From CAUZIZ01 sp965222655 (GTDB taxonomy: Bacteria; Acidobacteriota; UBA6911; RPQK01; JAJDTT01): a DNA stretch of 64,000 nt. Where the stretch lies: positions 186,001-250,000 of the forward strand of contig CBDCUP010000019.1 in assembly GCA_965222655.1 (NCBI GenBank), in the 5' to 3' direction. Each line of letters starts with the position of its first letter. Position 1 is the stretch's first letter. Position numbers and translations under genes: made by a program. Below the pieces are notes generated by a model that was not told the DNA's origin, made no database searches, and worked only from the letters and a program-made list of their open reading frames with translations. This document shows positions 34,014 to 43,968 of the stretch, in pieces.

Positions 34014-37000
34014 TGTGATTCCCGGAGTCAACGTCGTTGCTACCAACACCGAATCGGGTGTTGAGTTTCCCACGGTGACTAACGACACGGGATCCTATCG
34101 AGTCGACTACTTGCAACCGGGCTCCTACAGGCTCACGGTATCGCTTCCCGGATTCAAGACGGTGAATCGAACCGTTGTCCTGTCCACTGGTGACAGCCTG
34201 ACGCTTGATTTCAGGATGGAAGTGGGAGAAGTCACAGAACAGATCACGGTGGAGGCCGAGACGCCTCTACTGCAGTCCAACAATGCGACTCTCAGCAACC
34301 TGATCGGGAACGAGCAGATCGAAACCCTGCCCATGGCCCAGGGAAACCCGACTCACCTCCTCGTCATGGCACCTGGTGCCTCCAGCCCGGCGGGCGGAGG
34401 TTGGAAGTGGGACGAGCCCGGCTGGTCCATCACCACCGGATTCTACTTCCATGGAACTCAGGGGAATGCCGTTGGCTTCACGCTGAACGGGATCAACAAC
34501 AGTGGAACCGTGTTCGGTGGAGCCCAGCAGGCCCAGGTACAGCCCTCCGCGGAGGCGGTCGAGGAGATCAAGATCGCCCACGACTACACTGCCAGCCGTG
34601 GACACCACAACGGGACCACCGTGGACATCACCATGAAGTCGGGTACCAACGACTGGCATGGGTCTCTCTACGGTTTCTTCCGGGAGAGCTCCTGGGGCGC
34701 CAATGACTTCTTCTCCAATCGCGCGGGTGCTCCCAAGCTGCCCGTGAAGTACCGGCGAGTTGGCGGCGGGATCAACGGACCCATCTTCAAGGACAAGACC
34801 TTCTTTGCCTTCACCTACGAAGATACCTAACCAGCAGACGCTCGAGTTCTATGGGGCCCGCACCGTTCCGACTGCTGGCATGATGCAAGGAGATTTCTCG
34901 GGACTGCTGGCGCTGGGACCGGAATACCAGATCTACGATCCTATGACGATTGCGGCCACGGGCGATGGCTTCTTCAGTCGGCAGCCTTTTCAAAACAACA
35001 TAATCCCTTCCAGCAGGATCCATCCCATTTCCCAGCAGTTGATGGGTTTCTATCCGGCACCCAATCTTACGGGTGGCGCCGACGGGACCAGTAACTTCCA
35101 GCCGACGACTGCCTCCCCGACCGAGTGGAAGCAGTGGTTCACACGGGTGGATCATAGCTTCGGTCCCACCAATCGGATCTTCGGTAGTTTTGCCAAGCTG
35201 GACAACTGGGCCGGAGAGTGGCGCGACTATTACGGCAACGCGGCCACCGGGTTCTACGAGAGCATCGAGCGGGAAACCTTCGGTGTGGATGATGTCTGGA
35301 CTCTTAGTCCCAGCCTGATCCTGACCTTCCGTGGCGGCTATAATAGAGGGACCGATCCGAGGGTGCATAAGAGTCACAGCCTGCATCCGGCTGGAGAGCC
35401 TTTTGACATCAGCTCTCTGCCCTTCGACTCAGGACTCCTCGCGCAGTTGGATCCGGATCAGTCGGCTCTTCCCCACATCCAGATCACAAACTACAGTGGG
35501 ATTCACGACGAGACCCGAAACAACTTCGATTTCTCGACCTATGTTTTCGGTGATGTCGCAGCGGACGTAAACCGGGGCAACCACAACCTCAAGTTTGGTT
35601 ACGAGGCCCGGTCCAACTTCCTGAACCGGAGCGACCAGCGGTGGTCTAATCCGGTCTTCCAATTCGACTGTAACTTCACCAATGGTCCGCTCAACACCGC
35701 ACCTTGTGCTCAGGGACAAGAGTTCGCCTCATTCCTGCTGGGGCAGCCCACCGGAGGCTTCGTTGATAGAAACGACAACTACGCTGCGCACCACAACTAT
35801 TATGGGGCCTTCATACAGGACAACTGGCGGATGACGTCCAAGCTCACGCTGAACTTCGGCGTCAGGTGGGAGTACTTTGCTCCGCTGACAGAGCGCTTTG
35901 ACCGAAGCGTGAGCGGATTCGACTTCGGCGCGGTGAGCCCGATCGCCGCTGCTGCTCAGGCGGCCTACGCCCAGAATCCCATTCCTGAGCTAGGGGCCCT
36001 ACCGGTCAGCGGCGGACTGCAGTATGCCGGAGTCGGCGGCTCGGCCCGGGAACTGTACGATAGTCCCACCAACCTCTTTGCTCCCCGGGCGGGCTTTGCC
36101 TACCGAGCTAGCGACGAGACGGTCATCCGCGGTGGATACGGCATCTTCCATCAGCCCATCGGGATCCTTGGCAACAGCCTCTCTCCCGTCCAGACTGGCT
36201 TCAGTCAGCGCACGGATCTGGTCCCGACCAATGACAACGGGCTTAGCTTCACAGGTACCCTCACCAACCCGTTTCCTGGTGGAATCGGCCTTCCCATCGG
36301 CAATGCCAACGGCTTGGCGACCAATCTGGGACAGGGTGTCAGCTTCTTCAACCAGAACGACCTGAGGGTGCCCTACAACGAGCGCTGGTCCTTGACGGTC
36401 CAGCATATGTTGCCGGGGGATACCCTGGTAGAGGTCGGCTATGTGGGAACGAAAGGTACCCGCATTCAGGGAAGGCGGGATCTGAACGTCCTGCCCGGGA
36501 TCTTCCGGAGCACGTCGAACAGCCGAAATCAGGCTAACGCCGACTTTCTGGCACAGCAGTTCGCCAATCCCTTTGCCGGGCTGCTCCCGGGAACGGGATT
36601 GAACACGTCAACCATCAGCCGCAGCCAGTTGCTGCGGCCCTATCCCCAGTTCACGGGGGTGACGCTGTCCCAGACCAACCAAGGCCATTCCAACTATCAT
36701 GGTATGGAGGCTCGCCTGGAGAAACGACTCTCTAGCGGCCACGCCTTTATGGTTGGCTATACCTACTCCCGGTTCAATGAGGCCACACAGTTCCTCAATA
36801 GCAGCGATCCCCTTCCTTTCGAGGTAATCGCCCGCGCGGATCGTCCCCACAACCTCAAGTGGTCGAATACCTACGAGTTCCCCTGGGGCAGAACTCATCC
36901 CGCGGGCGGTTGGCAGATCGCGTCGGTGTTTCAGGTCCAGAGCGGGTTCCCAATGGGTTTCGGTGATGTTTTTACCACTTCGGGTTTCAGCCCAGACAAT

Positions 37001-37386
37001 CTGAGCATCAGCAACCCGACGGTAGACAAATGGTTCAACACCGAGGCCGGATTCGTACGGGATCCCAGCCTGGCACCGGAGGGCTCTCACTTGCGGACCT
37101 TTCCGTTCCGCTTCAGCGAGCTCCGCTCCGCCTGGATCAATTTCTGGGATATCAGCATCATCAAGGACACGCACATTGGCGACGTTCATAAGATCCGCTT
37201 TCAGGCTCAGTTCCTGAACGCCTTCAACCAGACCAGCTTCGCAAGCGCGAACACCAGCCCGACCAGCGGAAGCTTCGGAGTGGTGGGTTCCGACGCAGTC
37301 TGGCCACGGCGGGTCATGTTCTCCGTCAAGTGGATGTTCTAGGCTGACGACGCTGTCGTAGACAGCATTGGTGTTAACTTGCTTCC

Positions 37387-37423
37387 AAAGGGGCGGGAGA
37401 CGATCTCCCGCCCCTTTGCTTTT
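37387..37423 (+). terminator. Rho-independent terminator after TonB receptor 1
   Basis: AAAGGGGCGGGAGA, loop CGA, TCTCCCGCCCCTTTG, followed by CTTTT: a 14-bp stem with a U tract, 45 bp after the receptor stop. The equivalent structure after receptor 2 (51378-51412) is conserved. Confidence 0.85.
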
Positions 37424-37485
37424 CGGATCGCTTCCGATCTGAAACATCATTGGCTGGGATCCCGCAGGAGCTGCCATCTGACCTT

Positions 37486-37798
37486 TCTCGGAGCCTGCTT
37501 CAGCAGGCTTGCGCGAAGCGTACTCGACCGGTCCTTCAGGGCCGGGTATCCGTGCAGCGTAGTCGGTACAGCCCGCTTCAGCGGGCTTCTCGGGACAAGG
37601 CTTTAGCCAGGATCCGTTCCAGTTTCCACCACAAAGATTCGATTCAGTTCTCAAGCGCACCAGAGACTCCCCAGGGCTCGTTATCAGTTGCGTCCGGGAC
37701 CGTCGGATCGGACTTTGGCTGAAGCCCTCTTGCGAGAAGCCCGCCAAAGCGGGCTCAGGTTTCACCAGACCCGATACCCGGCCCTGAAAGGACCGGTC
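37486..37798. repeat. Cluster of hairpin repeats upstream of intron 2
   Basis: GACCGGTCCTTCAGGGCCGG plus GTATC (37526-37550) recurs inverted at 37773-37798. Three AGCCCGC...GCGGGCT-type hairpins occur: CCTGCTTCAGCAGG (near 37495), GCCCGCTTCAGCGGGC (near 37562) and GCCCGCCAAAGCGGGC (near 37740). A fourth lies just past the intron (AAGCCCGCTAAAGCGGGCTC, about 39690). The inverted copy ending at 37798 makes a stem 7 bp before the intron start, as expected for class C introns, which insert after terminator-like hairpins. No gene in 37424-37805. Confidence 0.65.
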
Positions 37799-37804
37799 TA
37801 TTAC

Positions 37805-39680
37805 GCGCGTGCCGGGCACGCGCGCTGTCTGGGAGGGTGCAAGTCCCTCCGCCAACCTGATGGAGGTGAAGGCTAGCGAAGCACAAGGGCGTCACCGCGA
37901 GGTGGGGTCTGAAGGAAGTGTGGAGCAAACGTACGAGCCGACGCACAGAAACTGGATAAGTAGGCGCCAAGGTCGGACGAGTCAGCGCGTGGTGACGAAG
38001 TCCATATCCATCAAGATCCGGAAGCGTAAATCCAGCGGTTGTGTACGGAAAGACAGCGTCCTTACCCCGGGAGGCCTGGGAGGCTGTCCCTTGAAGGACA
38101 GGTGGAATCGTAAGGTTTCATAGCGCCCTCCAGGAGTCCGCAGAGGGCATAGTAGGTGGGGAAACTCACGGAAGGCCCGAACGGTAGGGAGAGGTTAGTA
38201 GGTGTCCAATCTTAAGGGTGATCAACAGAGGCAGAGAAGTCCGAAGCGGACCTCAAACCGAACAGCTGGGGTGCGGCCCCAGGGAAGCGGGGAGACGGCG
38301 GATTCATCCTTAGCGAAAGGGCGAACCGAAGGCCCGATGTTTGGTGAGAACGTCATGGAGGAGATATGCGAGCGAAGTAATCTGGAAGCGGCGTTGAGAC
38401 GAGTGCGAGCGAACCGAGGGGGTCCGGGAGTGGACGGGATGACCGTCGATGAACTGCCGGAGTACCTGAAGGCGAACTGGCGGTCGATCAAAGAACAGCT
38501 GCTGTGCGGGGAGTATCAACCGCGACCTGTCAAGGGGGTGGAGATTCCGAAACCGGGAAGGAAAGACAAGCGAAGACTCGGGATTCCGTGTGTGATCGAT
38601 CGATTTATCGAGCAAGCGATGCTGCAAGTGCTGCAACGCAAGTGGGATCGCACGTTCTCAGAGTCCAGCTATGGCTATCGACCGGGGCGCAGGGCTCATC
38701 AGGCAGTGGCGCGTGCCCAAGACTACGTGAAAGCGGGCTACGGGACCGTGGTCGATCTCGATTTAGAAAAGTTTTTCGATCGAGTTCACCACGATCGTTT
38801 GCTGAGCCGGCTGGCGCGGGAGATTGGGGACAAGCGGGTACTGAAGTTGATCCGAGCGTATCTAAGCGCGGGGATTCTGCGGTACGGACTGGTGAGTGCG
38901 CCGACGGAAGGGACGCCGCAAGGCAGCCCCCTGTCCCCCTTTCTCTCGAACGTGGTTCTGGATGAGCTGGACGAGGAACTGGAGCGCCGGGGTCACCGTT
39001 TTGTCCGCTATGCCGATGACTGCAACATTTATGTGCGGAGTCGGCGGGCGGGGGAGCGAGTGATGGCGAGTGTGAGCCGGTTTGTGAGCCAGCGACTGAA
39101 ACTGCGTGTCAATCGGGAGAAGAGTGCGGTGGATGAGCCCCAGAAGCGGAAGTTCTTAGGCTTCACGTTCACGGGAGGCCGATCGCCCAACCGGCGCAAG
39201 ATTGCGCCGGAATCGATCCAGCGGTTTCGATCCCGGGTGCGTCGTTTAACGCGGCGTAACCGGGGGATCAGCCTGGAGCAGCGTGTGGACGAATTGTCCC
39301 GCTACCTCCGGGGCTGGATTGGATACTTTGGGTACGTCGAGAGCCCCTGGGTCCTGCGGGGTCTGGACAGCTGGATTCGTCGTCGCCTGCGCAGCGTCCA
39401 ATGGAAACAGTGGAAGGTCTACCGGCGACGCCAGGCGGAGTTGATCCGGCTGGGCGTGAGTCGGGATATGGCCCAGCGGACCGCGTGGAGCGTCAAGGGC
39501 CCTTGGGCCCTCAGTCAAGCGCCCGGGGTCCGGATAGCGCTTCCGAATGCTTATTTCGATCGGTTAGGTCTTCCTCGGTTGGCTAATCATCAGCGCATTC
39601 AACCCTAGCGAACCGCCTTGGTACGGACCCGTATGCCTGGTGGTGTGGGAGGGGAAGGCCCGTGAGGGCTTCCCCTATCC
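37805..39680 (+). mobile_element. Group II intron 2 (class C)
   Basis: The 5' region GCGCGTGCCGGGCACGCGCG followed by GGGAGGGTGCAAGTCCCTCC is typical of bacterial class C intron starts. Domain V is at 39611-39647 (GAACCGCC...TACGGACCCGTA...GGTGGTGT), followed by domain VI (39648-39680), a stem of GGGAGGGGAAG...CTTCCCCTATCC. The RT frame is between. The intron follows a hairpin (37773-37798) and its 3' exon starts another hairpin. Ends are accurate to a few bases. Confidence 0.8.
38202..39608 (+). CDS. ltrA: Group II intron (class C) reverse transcriptase/maturase
   Basis: 468 residues starting at GTG 38202; ATG 38337 (MFGENVMEEICERS) is an alternative. RT motifs: NRGGPGVDGMTVDELPEYL, RRLGIPCVIDRFIEQAML, SYGYRPGRRAHQAVA, VVDLDLEKFFDRVHHD (Asp), GTPQGSPLSPFLSNVVLDEL, and FVRYADDCNIYV (YADD). 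Domain X/GIIM follows (FLGFTFTGGRSPNRRKIAPE and YLRGWIGYFGYVES). No HNH endonuclease. It promotes splicing and retrohoming of its own intron, using hairpin targets instead of strict sequence targets. It is unlike the RT at 18934-20196 in its blocks, so it is a separate lineage. Confidence 0.95.
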   Translation: MSNLKGDQQRQRSPKRTSNRTAGVRPQGSGETADSSLAKGRTEGPMFGENVMEEICERSNLEAALRRVRANRGGPGVDGMTVDELPEYLKANWRSIKEQLLCGEYQPRPVKGVEIPKPGRKDKRRLGIPCVIDRFIEQAMLQVLQRKWDRTFSESSYGYRPGRRAHQAVARAQDYVKAGYGTVVDLDLEKFFDRVHHDRLLSRLAREIGDKRVLKLIRAYLSAGILRYGLVSAPTEGTPQGSPLSPFLSNVVLDELDEELERRGHRFVRYADDCNIYVRSRRAGERVMASVSRFVSQRLKLRVNREKSAVDEPQKRKFLGFTFTGGRSPNRRKIAPESIQRFRSRVRRLTRRNRGISLEQRVDELSRYLRGWIGYFGYVESPWVLRGLDSWIRRRLRSVQWKQWKVYRRRQAELIRLGVSRDMAQRTAWSVKGPWALSQAPGVRIALPNAYFDRLGLPRLANHQRIQP

Positions 39681-39684
39681 CGAG

Positions 39685-39905
39685 TTCGCGCAAGCCCGCT
39701 AAAGCGGGCTCCTGGACGGGGTTACTCGCAGTAGACCCTCGATTCTGGGTCATTCGAGGTTTCTTTCTGGAAATGGGGCCAGGGCTTCTCTCGGGTCGGG
39801 AATAAGGTGAAACCTCATCGTCAAACGTAGCTTTGGCCTTGAGGCCGAAGTCTTGTATCTTTCGAGCCTTTGGCTCGGACGGCGGCCCGGAGCCCACCGC
39901 TACGC
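39685..39905. repeat. Gene-free stretch with hairpin fragments
   Basis: Holds AAGCCCGCTAAAGCGGGCTC (about 39691-39710). It also has GTAGCTTTGGCCTTGAGGCC continuing GAAGTCTTG (about 39827-39855), which recurs after receptor 2 at 51434-51462, and a degraded relative of the 24156 palindrome (CGAGCCTTTGGCTCG, then GGCGGCCCGGAGCCCACCGC). No ORF is convincing before the TPR gene at 39987. Confidence 0.5.
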
Positions 39906-39986
39906 CCGACTCGAAGTTTCTTTCTTGAATGATCCGCCCAGAGTCCACGACTGGTACCATAGGAAAGAAAAAAGTAGGATCGAAGA

Positions 39987-41237
39987 GTGGGAGCCAGAGC
40001 TTTCTTCTACCAGCCACTGATTCATGCCTTTCTCCTGTGCGGTCTGACCCTTCCCGCCCAGGACCAGACATCTGCTGCCCAGCACTACGAGCGCGCCAGA
40101 TCCCTCCTGGAGCAAGGAGAGCTTCCCAAGGCCTCCAAAGAGATCCAGCAGGCACTCGAGGAGGTTCCTCGCTGGCCCGCGGCTCTCAACCTGTCTGGAG
40201 CGATCGCGCAACGACAGGGTCGGTTGGAGGAGGCGATTCGGCTCTTCGAGCAGGCTCTGACACTCAAACCGAACCAGGTGGCCGCGGCCAGCAACCTGGG
40301 GTATTCCTACCTGGCCCTGGGGGAGCACGATAGAGCGCTTACCCGGTTCGAGCAGGTGTTGAAGCTAGAGCCCGGCCATTCTGGGGCCTGGTTGGGGAAG
40401 GCTAAGGCTCTCGCCGCTTCCGGGAAGCTACAGGAGTCTCTGAAAGCGGGTCGTGAGGCAGAGTCGGCATCCCCTGGCAGCCTTGAAATACCGCTGCTTC
40501 TTTCGGAGCTCTACTTCAGGCTGGGACAGCCCTCCCAGGCCTTGGAGAGGGCCAGGCAAGTCGGAAGACTTACCTGGGACAACAACGGTGAGGGTCTCAA
40601 GCTGCTGGGCTCGTTGTTGCTTCAGCACCAGCAGTCCCGGGAAGCACTTCCGTACCTGGAGCGAGCCCTCGAATTGGGAACCCGAGATGGTCAGATCCTC
40701 CAATCGCTCGGCTACGGTTACCTGAGTTCCAGCCGGCTCAAGAAGGCCCTCCCGGCGCTGGAGGAGGCGATCCAAGCCAGTCCTGGTAGGCCTGATGCGT
40801 ATTATCTCTTGGCCATCGGGTATGAGATGCAGGGGCGGTATCGGGAGGCAGCTGAGCAACTGGAGAAGGTTCTGAGCCGCCAGCCGGACCACCTGGAAGC
40901 AACTCACCGATACGGGGTGAACCTGTACAAACGAGGAGCCTATGAGCAGGCCTGGAAACCGTTTGGACGGGTTCTAGAGCGTGCCCCAGAGCGTATAGAG
41001 GCGCTCTACTACCGCTCCCTGATCCTCTTCCAGAGGGGCCAGTACCGGCGAGCCGAGGCCCTTCTCAAAAAGCTCCTTGCTTTGGACCAGCGACACGTTG
41101 CTGCCCATTTCAAGCTTGCCCAGATCTACGCCAGATTGGGAGAGGCCGAGAAGGCAGCGGCGGCCAAGCAGCGTTACCAGCAACTCAGGTCGGAGTCCTC
41201 GACCCATCTGCGGAAGGTCACCTTCCGGATTCCGTGA
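39987..41237 (+). CDS. Secreted tetratricopeptide-repeat protein
   Basis: 416 residues, GTG start. A signal-like N-terminus (FFYQPLIHAFLLCGLTLPAQ) precedes about ten TPR units; examples are AAQHYERARSLLEQGELPKA, ALNLSGAIAQRQGRLEEAIR, AASNLGYSYLALGEHDRALT, AYYLLAIGYEMQGRYREAAE and ALYYRSLILFQRGQYRRAEA. It ends STHLRKVTFRIP. TPR proteins scaffold protein complexes; a periplasmic location is likely. A partner cannot be assigned. The last 43 codons exist as a separate fragment at 52392-52523, evidence for the tandem duplication of this region. A copy of the hairpin element begins 18 bp after the stop. Confidence 0.85.
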   Translation: MGARAFFYQPLIHAFLLCGLTLPAQDQTSAAQHYERARSLLEQGELPKASKEIQQALEEVPRWPAALNLSGAIAQRQGRLEEAIRLFEQALTLKPNQVAAASNLGYSYLALGEHDRALTRFEQVLKLEPGHSGAWLGKAKALAASGKLQESLKAGREAESASPGSLEIPLLLSELYFRLGQPSQALERARQVGRLTWDNNGEGLKLLGSLLLQHQQSREALPYLERALELGTRDGQILQSLGYGYLSSSRLKKALPALEEAIQASPGRPDAYYLLAIGYEMQGRYREAAEQLEKVLSRQPDHLEATHRYGVNLYKRGAYEQAWKPFGRVLERAPERIEALYYRSLILFQRGQYRRAEALLKKLLALDQRHVAAHFKLAQIYARLGEAEKAAAAKQRYQQLRSESSTHLRKVTFRIP

Positions 41238-41254
41238 CGGGTCCATGGGGGACC

Positions 41255-41349
41255 CTAACCCGCATTTCTCATCGCTTGTCTACTACGTCGTCGCAATCAT
41301 CCGTCCTGGCGGCGCCTCGCTACGACAAGCGATGAGAAATCCGGGCTAA
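41255..41349. repeat. Hairpin (MITE-like) element, short copy B
   Basis: Ends CTAACCCGCATTTCTCATCG and, inverted, GCGATGAGAAATCCGGGCTA are as in the full copies at 6590 and 62660. The interior is reduced to about 50 bp (TCCGTCCTGGCGGCGCCTCG). It is an internal deletion derivative, which is typical of MITE families. It lies directly after the TPR stop. Confidence 0.75.
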
Positions 41350-41670
41350 ACTTGGACGCGATGGAGCCAGTGGTTATCGTAGCGATTGATGCGGCCCAGG
41401 TCCTCCGAGAATGGCTGGGTTTGTCCTTGATCATCAAAGGCCCGGACCTGGACCACGAAACCGCCGCTCGAAGGTGGCTCCCAGCGGTAGGACCAGTGGA
41501 CCCAGGCACAGGGGGCGCGTTCCTTCACCAAACGAGTTCTCTTCCAAGTAGCTCCTTGATCGGTGCTGATTTCGACTTGCTCGATGGGCCGACACCCTGC
41601 CCAGGCGGCTCCTCGGATGACACAAGACCCCAGATTCACGGCCTGACCCTCTCTGGCCAGCGTTGAGCCT
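41346..41670 (-). pseudogene. C-terminal fragment of a sulfite-oxidase-type molybdopterin enzyme
   Basis: The frame reads STLAREGQAVNLGSCVIRGA, PIEQVEISTDQGATWKRTRL, APCAWVHWSYRWEPPSSGGF, and VRAFDDQGQTQPFSED, ending NRYDNHWLHRVQV. This is the Mo-co oxidoreductase dimerisation domain found at the C-terminus of sulfite oxidase/nitrate reductase-like enzymes (family pattern). A stop lies just upstream in frame and the catalytic Moco domain is absent, so this is a remnant. The right end touches the hairpin element at 41349. Confidence 0.65.
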
Positions 41671-41776
41671 TATTCCCGGAGCCGCTTCCGTGAAGAGCGA
41701 GTTTGCCCATTATCTGCGTCATCCAAGTCCGAAGAACGTTTAGACCTTCAGACGTTCCGACGTTCCGACCTCTTTT

Positions 41777-42150
41777 TCACCTGGGCGCCTCAAACGTTAG
41801 CACCCTCTGCGGATTCTCTTCGACCAGAGTCCGGATCTGCGCCTGGGTGACGCCATGCTTCAGCAAATGTGGGACGAACTGTTCCAAAACAAAAGAATAC
41901 CCCATCCCACCGTAGGACTTGAGAAAGATCTTTCGGTCCACGTCCTGTGAGAGAAGGATTCGCTCCAGGTAGCCCATCTTGATCAGCTGCAGGATGCCCT
42001 CCCCCACGTGGGGCTGCGGTCACGCGTTTCCGGAGCATCGCGAACTCACCCAGGAGGTCGAATTCGACGTAGGCACCGCGCTCCAGAAGGCTCTTCAGGA
42101 GAGGTATGTCCTTTACCAATGAATCGCTGTGTCCCAGAATGACCCGGCCC
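41777..42150 (-). pseudogene. Phosphotriesterase-like hydrolase, truncated and frameshifted copy 2
   Basis: The translation matches the last third of the gene at 30753-31907 (VKDIPLLKSLLERGAYVEFD, GEFAMLRKRVTAA, LQLIKMGYLERILLSQDVDR, LVEENPQRVLTF). A frameshift occurs near 42005-42015 (an extra base in CCCACGTGGGGCTGC). The 5' two thirds, with signal peptide and metal histidines, is deleted at about 42150, where the sequence jumps to the receptor-2 upstream region. It holds the same place relative to receptor 2 as the intact copy holds to receptor 1. Confidence 0.85.
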
Positions 42151-42516
42151 TATAATGTCTAAGTTGACAAGGTACTAGTATTCTCTACCACGTATAGCCC
42201 AAGCAGACGAACGTGTCTACGGGCGCGTCCGACCCAATTGATCCCCCGTCTTGTTGGAAAAGCAACCACACCCGTCAATTTTTTGAGCGAAAGTCCTTGC
42301 AAGCGAGGGTGCAAACCTGGTACCGTGTGCACTGCATCGCCCAGGGAGGGTGGTGCTGCATCCCACAGGGCAAATTCTCAAGGTATTTATCGGAGGTATA
42401 GTAATGCGAAAGTCATTGTTACTTTTCGTATGTCTGCTCGCGGCTCTGGTGGCGGTCACGCCGCTTCAGGCCCAGCAATCCCGTTCCGGTGTCAGCGGGC
42501 AGGTTATGGACAATAC

Positions 42517-43968
42517 CACTAGTGTCCGGTTTGATGTCGTTGATTCTAAAAGACTTAAAGCTCTCTTAACTGTAAGGTTATAGTCACTCGACTCCTATCC
42601 TCCTACAAACAAAGGCCTTAGCCGTCTTCCGAACAAGTTGCGCTGTCTCCACTTTGGTGCCCGTTTGGGCCCGTTTTTCGTCTCCCAGGTCAAGACCTGC
42701 CCCAGAGCCAGGTACTCTAGGGCCGTGACCTGCAGCCGCTTGAAAATCTCGTACAGGCGCCCGGGGGGCCGCAGCAGAAACTTCACGTAGGCCACCAGCA
42801 GGTAGACACACAGCGCCACCCAGACCTGCGTCATCACCGCATTGGCCGTGGTCCCCAGAAAGCTCTTGATCTTCAGGTGCTGCTTGACCCATTTGAAGAA
42901 CAGCTCGATTTGCCAGCGAGCCTTATAGATGGCGGCCACCTCAGCCGCCCTGAGATGAAACAGATTGGTCAAGAAGACATAGAACTGCCTCGTCTCCGGG
43001 TCCCGGTAGCCGATGCGGCGCAGGGGAGTCGACAGGCATCCGGCCGCCTTCCCGGTCAGACGAATGACTTGATCCGAGGTGATCCCCGGCGGGGAGCCCA
43101 CCGGCCGCCGCTCCAGCACCCGGTAACGCGCGTTGCGCTTCTGCCGGGTCACGAAGTACACCCCCTGGCGGTGGAGTTGGTCAAACCAGTGGTAGTCCAC
43201 GTAGGCCCGGTCAAAGGTCAGGATGCTGTCCGGTTCGTAGCGCTGGCCGCGCGCCACCTCGATCTCGTGCTCCCGGCCCGGGGTCATCACGCAAAAGCTG
43301 GGGATGTGCCCCCCGTGATCCAAGATCAGATGTAACTTGATCGCCCCTTTTCGCTTGCGAAACTTCGCCCAGTCAAAGACTTTCAGGCACAGATCGATCA
43401 CCGTCGCATCCAGACTGTACACCCGATGCCGGAAGCCGAAACGCTGACCGGGAGCCTGACTCCGACAGCGGCTGTACAGGCAAGAAAACAGCTCCCCGAA
43501 GATCTCCTGGGGTCGTTTGCGGTTCGCATCCGCCAGCGTGGAGCGGCTCACCGCCCCCAGCCCCACTTGCTGCAGCTTCTTTCGCCCTGCATCTAAAGCG
43601 GTTACCAGATCCCTCAAACTATGCTGTCCGGTTAACTGCCCGAAAAAAAGGGCCACGAACTGCCCCCAGCACGACAACTTCCGGACTCCCTTGTCACCTT
43701 GGCGGCGCTCCACGATGGCGCGAAACTCATCCCGGGGGATATGACGGAGCAACTGATGCAGGACTGACGTATACTTGGCCATGGGATCTCCTTGGTCTTC
43801 TTTGGCTTTTTGATGACAACCAAAGAGTTTAACCAAGGTAGGTCCCCTTCCCAAATCGGGCCCAGGAGCTTCCGGGCCAAAAACAACCCCCTTCTTTCCA
43901 CCATCTCCCCAAAGCCCCATCACATAAGGCTTTCAGCCAGACCTCGAAAAATAAACCGGACAGCAGTG
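42517..43968 (-). mobile_element. IS4-family element (DUF4372 type) in TonB receptor 2
   Basis: 1452 bp. The left end is CACTAGTGTCCGGTTT and the inverted right end is CACTGCTGTCCGGTTT (14 of 16 match). The target duplication is GGACAATAC (9 bp, 42508-42516 and 43969-43977). Removal restores the receptor frame (MDNTGGVIPGVN). It is inserted 14 nt upstream of the homologous ISL3 site in receptor 1. Confidence 0.92.
42595..43782 (-). CDS. IS4-family transposase with DUF4372 N-terminus
   Basis: 395 residues from the ATG with GGAGAT upstream (MAKYTSVLHQLLRHI). The N-terminal DUF4372 part reads WGQFVALFFGQLTGQHSLRD. The DDE core has YSLDATVIDLC (D), ILTFDRAYVDYHWFD (D) and the YREK box YKARWQIELFFKWVKQHL (E). 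It is a cut-and-paste enzyme of the ISPepr1-like branch. Full length, so the element may be active. Transcribed against the receptor gene. Confidence 0.93.
   Translation of the reverse strand: MAKYTSVLHQLLRHIPRDEFRAIVERRQGDKGVRKLSCWGQFVALFFGQLTGQHSLRDLVTALDAGRKKLQQVGLGAVSRSTLADANRKRPQEIFGELFSCLYSRCRSQAPGQRFGFRHRVYSLDATVIDLCLKVFDWAKFRKRKGAIKLHLILDHGGHIPSFCVMTPGREHEIEVARGQRYEPDSILTFDRAYVDYHWFDQLHRQGVYFVTRQKRNARYRVLERRPVGSPPGITSDQVIRLTGKAAGCLSTPLRRIGYRDPETRQFYVFLTNLFHLRAAEVAAIYKARWQIELFFKWVKQHLKIKSFLGTTANAVMTQVWVALCVYLLVAYVKFLLRPPGRLYEIFKRLQVTALEYLALGQVLTWETKNGPKRAPKWRQRNLFGRRLRPLFVGG

Larger units (their letters stand above)
32168..37342 (+). pseudogene. Oar-type TonB-dependent receptor 1, interrupted by ISL3 and a frameshift
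   Basis: Exon-like pieces: 32168-32294 (signal peptide MRKSLFLSVCLLAALVAV, then SGQVMDNTGG), ISL3 at 32295-34013, then 34022-37342. Removing the element and one target copy leaves 3448 nt, one more than the intact length in copy 2 (3447 nt). The extra base lies at about 34830, where GATACCTAACCAGCAG replaces GACACCTTTCAGAG and creates a stop. Domains: CarboxypepD_reg (VNVVATNTESGVEF), plug (QIETLPMAQGNPTHLLVMAP), and a large barrel ending PRRVMFSVKWMF. It would have been about 1148 residues. Such receptors import glycans or peptides. The gene is now inactive unless the element excises, and the frameshift would still block it. Confidence 0.85.

Noticed and set aside
37486..37798. Repeat cluster as a CRISPR array
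   Set aside because: Repeats are hairpins in both orientations, of unequal spacing and sequence, without regular spacers or cas genes.
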